Assembly (NCBI GenBank): GCA_904398675.1
Contig: CAJFPI010000042.1
Location: forward strand, 1-10,203
Length of the DNA stretch: 10,203 bases
Source of the DNA: an uncultured Oscillospiraceae bacterium
GTDB taxonomy: Bacteria > Bacillota > Clostridia > Oscillospirales > Oscillospiraceae
Reading direction: 5' to 3'
This document shows, one piece after another, positions 1 through 5,663 of the stretch (position 1 is its first letter; each line of letters begins with the position of its first letter). The notes under the pieces are model-generated. The model did no database searches. It saw only the letters and a program-made list of their open reading frames with translations, and was not told the origin of the DNA. The position numbers and the translations under genes are program-made.

Positions 1-81
1 CGAGGCGGGACTTGAACCCGCACGTGCGTAATGCACACTAGAACCTGAATCTAGCGAGTCTGCCAATTCCACCACTCGCGC
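1..81 (-). tRNA. tRNA-Leu, anticodon CAG (3' end cut by window edge)
   Basis: Read on the minus strand, this folds as a class II tRNA. The 5' acceptor arm GCGCGAG lies at 75-81. The D-arm has the leucine-type GGTGGAATTGGCAGAC sequence. The anticodon stem CTAGA/TCTAG encloses loop TTCAGGT, with CAG at 45-47. A long variable arm (GTGC/GCAC stem) marks a type II tRNA, and the T-arm GCGGG-TTCAAGT-CCCGC is canonical. Only CTCG of the 3' acceptor strand is inside the window; the remaining CGC, discriminator and CCA would lie before base 1. It decodes CUG, a leucine codon used heavily by the neighbouring genes. It is downstream of tRNA-Gln and probably co-transcribed with it. Confidence 0.96.
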
Positions 82-92
82 ATATGAAGTTG

Positions 93-130
93 TCCCGCGG
101 AGGAAGGACAACGTCCTTCCTCCATCGGGA
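93..130 (-). other. long hairpin filling the tRNA-Gln / tRNA-Leu spacer
   Basis: GGAGGAAGGAC (99-109) and GTCCTTCCTCC (113-123) are perfect inverted arms of 11 bp around the 3-nt loop AAC. Outside them TCCCG (93-97) pairs with CGGGA (126-130) across a small asymmetric internal loop, giving about 16 bp in total. It starts immediately after the encoded CCA of tRNA-Gln. There is no T-tract on either side, so it is not a standard intrinsic terminator. A role in processing the two-tRNA transcript (a double-stranded RNase substrate) is inference; a small dispersed repeat is the alternative. Confidence 0.7.
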
Positions 131-204
131 TGGCAGCGGGTGAAGGATTCGAACCCTCACATACGGAGTCAGAGTCCGCTGTGCTACCTTTACACAAACC
201 CGCT
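131..204 (-). tRNA. tRNA-Gln, anticodon CTG, CCA encoded
   Basis: The minus strand folds as a class I tRNA. Acceptor arms AGCGGGT (198-204) and ACCCGCT (135-141) pair over 7 bp. The discriminator is G (134), followed by a genome-encoded CCA (131-133). The anticodon stem GCGGA/TCCGT encloses loop CTCTGAC with CTG at 170-172. The T-arm GAGGG-TTCGAAT-CCTTC shows the usual TTCGAAT loop. A weak A1-U72 first pair and G73 are typical of glutamine tRNAs. It decodes CAG. It is the first gene of the tRNA transcript, about 15 nt downstream of the predicted transcription start. Confidence 0.96.
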
Positions 205-226
205 ATACGCATCGCGAACAGTCATT

Positions 227-254
227 ATTATACAAAATATTTCCCGTTTGTCAA
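227..254 (-). promoter_or_regulatory. consensus sigma-A promoter of the tRNA pair
   Basis: On the minus strand a perfect -35 TTGACA (249-254) is separated by 16 bp from a perfect -10 TATAAT (227-232). The start is expected near 219-220, giving a leader of about 15 nt before tRNA-Gln at 204. Both hexamers matching the consensus exactly is typical of stable-RNA genes. Nothing else in this AT-rich stretch competes with it on that strand. Confidence 0.9.
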
Positions 255-308
255 GAGCCAAATTTAAAAAAATCAAAAATTTTTCCAACACGGATGCCGG
301 ATCCGCGC

Positions 309-337
309 TTTACCATCCAACGGGGGTGTGGTATACT
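309..337 (+). promoter_or_regulatory. extended -10 promoter of the plus-strand operon
   Basis: -10 TATACT (332-337) is preceded by the extended -10 dinucleotide TG (329-330). A weak -35 TTTACC (309-314) lies 17 bp upstream of it. The start is expected near 344, giving a leader of about 24 nt to the ATG at 368. It is divergent from the tRNA promoter. I see no comparable promoter in the short gaps between the following three genes, so it probably serves all four. Confidence 0.7.
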
Positions 338-367
338 GAAATTACCATTTAGAAAGGGGAGATTTCC

Positions 368-973
368 ATGAAACGAAGGATCGTAACGATTGGCCGCGAG
401 TGCGGCAGCGGCGGGCACACCATCGGCAAACTGGTGGCGGAAAAACTGGGCGTCTCCTTTTATGACAAAGAGATCGTAGAACTGGTGGCGGCAAAGACCA
501 AGCTGTCCCCGGAGTTCATTGCAGCCAATGATGAGTATTTCCAGAATGGCTCCCTGGGACATATCTTTGGCTATGGCGGCCGCTTTTCCTCCACGCTCCA
601 CACCCAGAGCGCCCTGCGGGATCAGATGCAGTTTGTCCAGGCGGAGCTGCTGCGGGAGATCGCGGACCGGGAGAGCTGTGTGATCGTGGGCCGCTGCGCC
701 GACTATATCCTCCGGGAGCGGGGCGATGTGCTGAATGTTTTCATCCACTCCGATATGCCCTATAAGGTGGAGCGCTCTATCCGGGAGCATGCGCTGGAGG
801 AGAAGGACGCGGCATCCGTCCTGGCCAAGCGGGACAAGGCCAGGGCCCAGCACTACCGGTTCTATACCGATCAGGAGTGGGGCGACATGAAAAACTACCA
901 TCTGTCGCTGGACAGCGGCGCGCTGGGCGTGGACGGCTGCGTGGCGCTGATCTGCCAGGCCTTTGCGCTATAG
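368..973 (+). CDS. cytidylate kinase-like family protein
   Basis: This 201-aa protein matches the cytidylate-kinase-like family (the Cytidylate_kin2 type) and is probably cytosolic. The N-terminus has a P-loop-like GRECGSGGHTIG at residues 9-20. The canonical Walker A lysine is absent and the site reads GSGG, as I recall for this family. Then come FYDKEIV (31-37, NMP-binding region), VIVGRCADYIL (105-115), and a basic lid-like stretch KRDKARAQHYRFYT (154-167) before YHLSLDSGALGVD (177-189). The start is ATG 368 behind AAAGGGGAG at a good distance. True cytidylate kinase (cmk) is normally about 220 aa with a regular P-loop, so CMP phosphorylation is not assured; I give no gene symbol. It is the first gene of a four-gene run, 28 nt from the next. 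Confidence 0.88.
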   Translation: MKRRIVTIGRECGSGGHTIGKLVAEKLGVSFYDKEIVELVAAKTKLSPEFIAANDEYFQNGSLGHIFGYGGRFSSTLHTQSALRDQMQFVQAELLREIADRESCVIVGRCADYILRERGDVLNVFIHSDMPYKVERSIREHALEEKDAASVLAKRDKARAQHYRFYTDQEWGDMKNYHLSLDSGALGVDGCVALICQAFAL

Positions 974-1001
974 CGGCAGGGAAATCAGGAGGACTATCTG
1001 T

Positions 1002-1643
1002 ATGCACATACCATCCGGCAACACGGCCGCGCTGGAAATCGTACCCTTTGACGAGGCGCTGGCGCAGGCTCTTCAGCCCAGCGGCGGCTATGATGCCCGG
1101 CGGTGGCTCTATGTCCCCAACACCTATGGGGAATACCGCTATCTCCTGGGGACCCGGGGAAAAAGGCCGCTGATCTGTGTGGGGGTCAACCCTTCCACCG
1201 CGGCGCCGGACGCGCTGGACAACACCCTGAAGTCTGTGGAGCGGATCGCTCTGTTCAACGGCTTTGACAGCTTTTTGATGTTCAACGTCTACGCCCAGCG
1301 GGCCACCCGACCCAAGGATATGGAGCGGCGGTGCAATGAGGCTCTTCACCGGGAGAATCTGGCGGCATTTGATTATGCGCTGTCCCTGGCGGGAGAGGAG
1401 CCGGCAGTGTGGGCAGCCTGGGGTAATATTATAGAGGAGCGGGACTACCTCGCAGACTGCGCGGCGGATCTGGTTGCCGTCGGCGCGGAACGGGGTGCCC
1501 GGTGGTACACCGCCGGGCAGCGCAGCAAGCGGGGACACCCCCACCACCCCCTCTATCTGCGAAAGGACACGCCCCTGGACCCCTTTGACGCGGCGGGCTA
1601 CTGCGCCATGCTCCGCTGCCGTGCGGCCCCCGCCGCCATATAG
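1002..1643 (+). CDS. DUF1643 family protein, function unknown
   Basis: This 213-aa soluble protein carries the hallmarks of DUF1643. They are GVNPSTA (61-67) followed by D73-N-T-L, then NVYAQRAT (95-102), the tryptophan-rich AWAAWG-like block near 137-141, and a C-terminal GHPHHPLYL (178-186). It has no signal peptide or membrane helix. I chose ATG 1002 because AGGAGG (987-992) lies 9 nt upstream; a TTG at 963 would extend it 13 codons into the preceding gene with no ribosome site of its own. The biochemical function of the family is not established. The conserved Asn, Asp and His residues suggest a ligand or enzyme site, but that is inference. It sits between a nucleotide-kinase-like gene and a pyrophosphatase, which hints at nucleotide metabolism without proving it. 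Confidence 0.86.
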   Translation: MHIPSGNTAALEIVPFDEALAQALQPSGGYDARRWLYVPNTYGEYRYLLGTRGKRPLICVGVNPSTAAPDALDNTLKSVERIALFNGFDSFLMFNVYAQRATRPKDMERRCNEALHRENLAAFDYALSLAGEEPAVWAAWGNIIEERDYLADCAADLVAVGAERGARWYTAGQRSKRGHPHHPLYLRKDTPLDPFDAAGYCAMLRCRAAPAAI

Positions 1644-1719
1644 GGAAGAGGATGCATGGCAGGACAAAAACTGCAGAGACTCATAGGATCCATAGACAAA
1701 TACAAAGGAGGACATCCCC

Positions 1720-3339
1720 TTGGACAAGATCTATGTGACAGGACACCGCAACCCTGACACGGACTCCATTGTGTCCGCCATGGCCTACGCCGCGCTGCGA
1801 AACGCCGTGGGGGACCGGGAGTATGTGGCGGCCCGGCTGGGCCACCTCAGCGACGAGACACGGGCGATTCTTAACCGCTTTGGGTTTGAGCCGCCTGTCT
1901 ATATCACCAATATGCGCACCCAGGTCCAGGACCTGGATTTCGACGTGCCGCCGATCCTGAACCAGGCGGTCACGGTGAACCGGGCCTGGTCGGCCATGGA
2001 TGAGGAGAAACACATTGCCGCCGTTCCCATTACCGATGACGACGGCCACCTGGTGGGGATGCTTACGTCGGGGGATGTGGCGGAGTACGACATGAAGACC
2101 ATTGCCGATCCCATGCTGCAGGATGTGCCGATTTTCAACATCATCAGCGTGCTGGAGGGGGAGCTCCTCAACGAGACCAAGGAGGTCATCAACACCATCT
2201 CCGGCAGGATGGTCATTGCTTTGCCCTGCGGCCTGGACGAGATGCCCTTCAAAAGCAAGGATACCATCCTGATCTGCGGGAGGCAGCCGGAGGTGCTGCG
2301 CGCGGCTGTGGAAAAGGGGGTGCGGTGTATTATCCTCTGCCAGGCGGAGCTGCCCGAGGAGATCCGCCGGATGGACAGCAACACCTGCATCATCTCCACC
2401 CCCTTTGACACCTACCGGGCCATCCGCCTGCTGTTTCAGGCCATTCCCGCCGGCTGCGTCTGCCGAAGGGAGAACCTGGAGTACTTCTATCTGGACGACT
2501 ATATTGACGATGTGCGGGAGGTTGTCCTCCAGAGCCGGTACCGCAGCTACCCCATCCTGGACCGGGAGACCAACAAGGTAGTGGGGACGCTGTCCCGGTT
2601 CCATCTCATCAAGCCCCGGCGCAAGCGGGTGGTGCTGGTGGACCACAACGAGGCCGCCCAGTCTGTCCCCGGCCTTGACCAGACGGATATTGTGGCCATT
2701 ATCGATCACCACCGCCTGGCGGATATCCAGACGGGAAACCCCATCTATTTCCGCAATGAGCCGGTGGGCAGCACCACCACCATCGTGGCCGGCATGTTCC
2801 AGGAGCGGGGCATGATGCCCTCCAAAAAGCTGGCGGGGCTGATGGCGGCGGCCATCGTCTCCGACACCGTGATGTTCAAGTCCCCCACCTGCACCCCCCG
2901 TGACCGGAACATGGCCCAGCGGCTGGCGAGTCTTGCGGATATCTCCCTGGACCAGCTGGGCCGGGAGATCTTCGAAGCCTCCGCCCCGGAGGACCAGCCG
3001 GTGGAAAAGCTGCTGTTTACGGATTTCAAGGAGTTCCACATCGCAGGCCACGACTTCGGCATCAGCCAGATCACCTGCATCGACTCCGACCGGCATCTCC
3101 AGCGCAAGGAGGAGTTTCTGGATCTCATGCGCAAGACCATGGAGGAGCACCACTATATGCTCATGATCCTGATGCTTACCGATGTCTTGAAGGAGGGGTC
3201 CATGATCCTCTACCTGGGGGACGAGGACTTGGCGGAGCATGCCTTCCATGTGAAGATCAAGGACAACCAGATTTTCCTGCCCAAGGTGATGAGCCGGAAA
3301 AAGCAGGTGGTCCCCATGCTGTCCGCCCTGTGGGGCTGA
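1720..3339 (+). CDS. manganese-dependent inorganic pyrophosphatase with CBS and DRTGG regulatory domains
   Basis: This 539-aa family II pyrophosphatase hydrolyses PPi to phosphate in the cytosol using Mn or Co. The order is: first half of DHH (GHRNPDTDS, metal ligands H9, D13, D15); CBS1 (about 79-128); DRTGG (about 138-245); CBS2 (about 255-305); rest of DHH (D308-H-N-E, DHH at 329-331, S381-D-T); and DHHA2 (about 415-535). All metal-binding motifs are present, so it should be active. In characterised CBS-DRTGG pyrophosphatases, AMP and ADP inhibit through the CBS pair and diadenosine polyphosphates activate via DRTGG; I infer the same here. The start is TTG 1720, with AAAGGAGG (1704-1711) 8 nt upstream and an N-terminus matching the family. 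It lies 76 nt after the DUF1643 gene and 26 nt before deoC. Confidence 0.95.
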   Translation: MDKIYVTGHRNPDTDSIVSAMAYAALRNAVGDREYVAARLGHLSDETRAILNRFGFEPPVYITNMRTQVQDLDFDVPPILNQAVTVNRAWSAMDEEKHIAAVPITDDDGHLVGMLTSGDVAEYDMKTIADPMLQDVPIFNIISVLEGELLNETKEVINTISGRMVIALPCGLDEMPFKSKDTILICGRQPEVLRAAVEKGVRCIILCQAELPEEIRRMDSNTCIISTPFDTYRAIRLLFQAIPAGCVCRRENLEYFYLDDYIDDVREVVLQSRYRSYPILDRETNKVVGTLSRFHLIKPRRKRVVLVDHNEAAQSVPGLDQTDIVAIIDHHRLADIQTGNPIYFRNEPVGSTTTIVAGMFQERGMMPSKKLAGLMAAAIVSDTVMFKSPTCTPRDRNMAQRLASLADISLDQLGREIFEASAPEDQPVEKLLFTDFKEFHIAGHDFGISQITCIDSDRHLQRKEEFLDLMRKTMEEHHYMLMILMLTDVLKEGSMILYLGDEDLAEHAFHVKIKDNQIFLPKVMSRKKQVVPMLSALWG

Positions 3340-3365
3340 CAGCGGCCTGAGAGCAGGAGGGGACA

Positions 3366-4028
3366 ATGGAGACAAGAGAGATTTTATCCCAGGTGGATCA
3401 CACCCTGCTGCGGCAGGACGCCGGGTGGGAGGAGATCCGCGCCGTTCTGGACGATGCCATGGGCTACGGCTGTGCCAGCGCCTGCATCCCGCCGTCCTAT
3501 GTGCGGCAGGCGGCAGACTATGTCTCGGGCCGCCTGCCCATCTGCACCGTGATCGGCTTTCCCAATGGCTATGCCACCACAAAGGCCAAGTGCTTTGAGG
3601 CGGCAGACGCGGTGCAAAACGGGGCGGATGAGCTGGACATGGTCATCAACCTGGGCTGGGTCAAGGACAGCCGGTGGGACGCGGTGCTGGAGGAGATCCG
3701 GGCGGTGAAGGCTGCGGGGGAGGGGCGGCTTTTGAAGGTGATTGTGGAGACCTGCCTTCTCACAGAGGCGGAGAAGATCCGCCTGTGCAGCATTGTGTCC
3801 GATTCCGGGGCGGACTTCATCAAGACCTCCACCGGCTTTGCCGGAGGCGGAGCCACCCGGGAGGATGTGGCCCTCTTTGCCGCCCACGCAGCGCCCCATC
3901 TGAAGATCAAAGCCGCCGGCGGCATCCGGAGCCTCGGGGACGCAGAGGCGTTTCTGGCCCTGGGGGCCAGCCGCCTGGGGACCTCCCGGGTGGTACAGGC
4001 GGTGAAGGAGCTGGAAGGGAAAATGTAA
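3366..4028 (+). CDS. deoC: deoxyribose-phosphate aldolase
   Basis: This 220-aa class I aldolase cleaves 2-deoxy-D-ribose 5-phosphate to glyceraldehyde 3-phosphate and acetaldehyde, the last step of deoxynucleoside catabolism, in the cytosol. The sequence shows DHTLLR near the N-terminus, GFPNGYATTKAK (phosphate and substrate region), DELDMVINLG with D91, and the Schiff-base lysine K153 in FIKTSTGF. The second active-site lysine is K182 in KIKAAGGIR, followed by a GTSR phosphate-binding end. The length is normal for Firmicutes. ATG 3366 has a GCAGGAGGGG ribosome site just upstream. It is the last gene of the plus-strand run and is followed by a terminator. The usual partners (pentose-phosphate mutase, nucleoside phosphorylase) are not in this window. 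Confidence 0.97.
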   Translation: METREILSQVDHTLLRQDAGWEEIRAVLDDAMGYGCASACIPPSYVRQAADYVSGRLPICTVIGFPNGYATTKAKCFEAADAVQNGADELDMVINLGWVKDSRWDAVLEEIRAVKAAGEGRLLKVIVETCLLTEAEKIRLCSIVSDSGADFIKTSTGFAGGGATREDVALFAAHAAPHLKIKAAGGIRSLGDAEAFLALGASRLGTSRVVQAVKELEGKM

Positions 4029-4031
4029 AAG

Positions 4032-4062
4032 AGCAGAGGCCGGTGTCCCGGCAGCCTGCTCC
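4032..4062 (+). other. hairpin just after deoC, upstream of the terminator
   Basis: GAGCAG (4032-4037) pairs with CTGCTC (4057-4062). Inside, CCGG (4041-4044) pairs with CCGG (4049-4052) around loop TGTC. It begins 4 nt after the deoC stop and has no T-tract. It may stabilise the mRNA 3' end together with the terminator that follows; that role is inference. Confidence 0.5.
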
Positions 4063-4070
4063 GAGGATGA

Positions 4071-4107
4071 AAACGCCGCCCCGGCTAAGCGGGGGCGGCG
4101 TTTGTTT
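4071..4107. terminator. bidirectional intrinsic terminator between deoC and the antiporter gene
   Basis: AAACGCCGCCC (4072-4082) pairs over 11 bp with GGGCGGCGTTT (4093-4103) around a 10-nt loop. On the plus strand the stem runs into TTTGTTT (4101-4107). On the minus strand it runs into TTTT (4074-4071). It sits in the gap between two convergent genes, 43 nt after the deoC stop and 14 nt after the antiporter stop, so it can end both transcripts. Confidence 0.85.
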
Positions 4108-4116
4108 GAGGCGTTC

Positions 4117-5415
4117 TTATTTTGCGCCCTTCCGTTTCCTTTCAGGAATCAGGAAGATAAAGACCAGGGAGCTGACCAGCAGGAGATAGGGGTAAATCAG
4201 GTAAGGCATGACGTCAAAGGCAGAAATTGTATGCCCCAGCTCCACAGCCGCAGAGACGGCCACCAGCATCTGGGCGCCGTAGGGGATCACGCCCTGGAAA
4301 ATACAGGAGAAGGTGTCCAGGATAGAAGCGGTCTTGCTGGGGGTGACGCCGTACTCCTGACTCATCTCCTTGGCGATGGGGTTCGCCATGACGATGGCCA
4401 CGGTGTTGTTGGCCGTGGCGATGTCCATAGCCCCCACCAGAAGACCCATGCCCAGCTGGCCGCCCCGTTTTCCTTTGAAGATCCGGTGGATAAAGGACAG
4501 CAGCGCGTCAAATCCGCCGTGGACACGGATCAAGGCGCACATGGCAGAGACCAGAATGGCCACCATGCTGGTCTCAAACATACCCGCCGCGCCGGTACCC
4601 ATGCTGCTCAGAAGGTTCTCCGGGGCGATGCCGCCGGTGGCCAGCATGATGACAGCGCCGGAGGCGATGCCGACCAGGAGGACCAGAAAGACGTTGATTC
4701 CCGCAATACCGCCGATGAGCACCAGCACATAGGGAATGACCTGCACCAGGTTATAGGGGCGCTCCACAGCGCCGGCCAGGGGCGCCTGGAAACTGAGAAC
4801 CAGAATGACAGCAAGCGTGACGATGGCCGCCGGAAGGGCAATGGCGAAGTTTTCCCGGAATTTGTCCTTCATGGGGACGCCCTGGCCGTTGCAGGCGGCA
4901 ATGGTGGTGTCGGAGATGAAGGAGAGGTTGTCACCAAACATGGAGCCGCCCACGATGGAGCCCACGCACAGGGGGACGCCAAAGCCGGAGGCGTCCGCCA
5001 CCGCGACAGCAATGGGAGTCAGAAGGGTTATGGTCCCTACAGAAGTACCCATGGCGGTAGAGACAAAGCAGGCCACCACAAACAGCACCGCCGCAGCGAA
5101 CCTGGCCGGAATGATGGACAGCATAAAGTAGGCCACGCTCTCTGCGCTGCTGCGTCCCGCCACGCCCACAAAAGCGCCTGCTGCCAAGAAGATCAGCAGC
5201 ATAGTGAGGATGTTCTTGTCGCCCACCCCTTTGGCCATGACCGCCAGCTTGTCGTCAAAAGAAAGCCCACGGTTTTGCAGGCACGCCACCAGAATTGCCA
5301 CAAGAAAGACAATTGTAATGGGTACATTGGAAAAGCCCAGGGCGATGCCAAGCCCCAGGTACAGCACCAGAAATACGCCGATAGGCAGCAGTGCGATCGG
5401 ATTGCCCTTTTTCAT
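4117..5415 (-). CDS. Na+/H+ antiporter, NhaC family
   Basis: This 432-aa polytopic inner-membrane protein is almost wholly hydrophobic, with a short cytosolic MKKG start and a basic ERKRKGAK tail. Family signatures are visible: STAMGTSVGT (119-128), the long GSMFGDNLSFISDTTIAA block (157-174), and a second-half ATANNTVAI (333-341) and GVIPYGAQ (375-382), reflecting the inverted-repeat architecture. Known members exchange Na+ for H+, or couple this to malate/lactate (MleN) or amino acids, so the substrate is uncertain and I leave the symbol empty. I start at ATG 5415, preceded by GGAGGGG at a good distance. An upstream in-frame ATG at 5463 would add a charged 16-aa stretch with no ribosome site. 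It has its own promoter and a leader of about 190 nt, and ends at the shared terminator. Confidence 0.92.
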   Translation of the reverse strand: MKKGNPIALLPIGVFLVLYLGLGIALGFSNVPITIVFLVAILVACLQNRGLSFDDKLAVMAKGVGDKNILTMLLIFLAAGAFVGVAGRSSAESVAYFMLSIIPARFAAAVLFVVACFVSTAMGTSVGTITLLTPIAVAVADASGFGVPLCVGSIVGGSMFGDNLSFISDTTIAACNGQGVPMKDKFRENFAIALPAAIVTLAVILVLSFQAPLAGAVERPYNLVQVIPYVLVLIGGIAGINVFLVLLVGIASGAVIMLATGGIAPENLLSSMGTGAAGMFETSMVAILVSAMCALIRVHGGFDALLSFIHRIFKGKRGGQLGMGLLVGAMDIATANNTVAIVMANPIAKEMSQEYGVTPSKTASILDTFSCIFQGVIPYGAQMLVAVSAAVELGHTISAFDVMPYLIYPYLLLVSSLVFIFLIPERKRKGAK

Positions 5416-5540
5416 AAAACCCCTCCGTTTTTGCCGCGCCGGAACAGCTGCATGCCCTGACACACCAGGGCAGCGGCAAAGTTTTCCATTTTTAATGAGA
5501 TTTCTCTGTACGGCGCGCTCCCGCCTGCATACATGCGCAT
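5412..5540 (-). CDS. possible 42-codon upstream ORF overlapping the antiporter start
   Basis: An open frame in the antiporter leader starts at ATG 5540 (or the next ATG, 5534). It reads MRMYAGGSAPYREISLKM, continues with ENFAAALVCQGMQLF, and ends with a basic RRGKNGG before VL. Its TGA (5412-5414) overlaps the antiporter ATG (5413-5415) in the classic ATGA arrangement, so the two could be translationally coupled; the antiporter ribosome site lies inside its last codons. I see no strong ribosome site for it and do not recognise the peptide. The frame also stays open upstream into the promoter, which weakens the case. It is either a leader peptide or chance. Confidence 0.3.
   Translation of the reverse strand: MRMYAGGSAPYREISLKMENFAAALVCQGMQLFRRGKNGGVL
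5430..5480 (-). promoter_or_regulatory. nested hairpin in the antiporter leader
   Basis: TTTGCCGC and GCGGCAAA (5430-5437 and 5473-5480) form a perfect 8-bp outer stem. GCCCTG (5454-5459) and CAGGGC (5466-5471) form an inner 6-bp hairpin with a 6-nt loop. The structure ends only a few bases before the GGAGGGG ribosome site of the antiporter at 5415. That makes it a candidate for translational control, an inference from position. It has no T-tract and does not match a riboswitch I recognise. Confidence 0.45.
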
Positions 5541-5613
5541 GGCCTCTGCCGCCCGGAATCCTTCCCGGCAGCTCCGCGATGCCTTGCAGAGATGAAAACG
5601 CGATTTCAGCAAA

Positions 5614-5642
5614 ATTCTAACAGTTTCCCCAGGGGAAGTCAA
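5614..5642 (-). promoter_or_regulatory. antiporter promoter with a palindrome in its spacer
   Basis: -35 TTGACT (5637-5642) and -10 TAGAAT (5614-5619) are 17 bp apart, with an extended -10 TG at 5622-5621. The start is expected near 5607, leaving about 190 nt of leader. The spacer contains TTCCCC-T-GGGGAA (5625-5637), a perfect 6+1+6 inverted repeat touching the -35 box. This is where a repressor operator often lies. The promoter sits only 22 nt beyond the stop of the PTS-like gene. Confidence 0.8.
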
Positions 5643-5663
5643 GTTTTTCGGGAAATACGGCGC

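Noticed and set aside
963..1001. TTG at 963 as the start of the DUF1643 gene
   Set aside because: It lies inside the end of the preceding gene, lacks a ribosome site and would place the AGGAGG at 987-992 inside the coding region.
1644..1719. A small gene or separate promoter in the gap before the pyrophosphatase
   Set aside because: The ATGs there open into frames that run into the pyrophosphatase gene without a ribosome site, and no -35/-10 pair is convincing.
777..1727. A 316-codon minus-strand open frame opposite the kinase-like and DUF1643 genes
   Set aside because: It is Pro/Arg/Gly-rich antisense of two genes that have strong ribosome sites and family motifs.
1681..3582. A 633-codon open frame on the minus strand across the pyrophosphatase and deoC genes
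   Set aside because: It is antisense to two clearly recognisable conserved proteins. It is rich in His, Gly, Pro and Arg with no domain, typical of the mirror frame of a GC-rich gene.
4102..5460. A 452-codon open frame on the plus strand across the antiporter gene
   Set aside because: It is antisense to a membrane protein with clear NhaC motifs. Its His/Gln/Asp/Gly-rich composition is what the reverse complement of hydrophobic codons gives.
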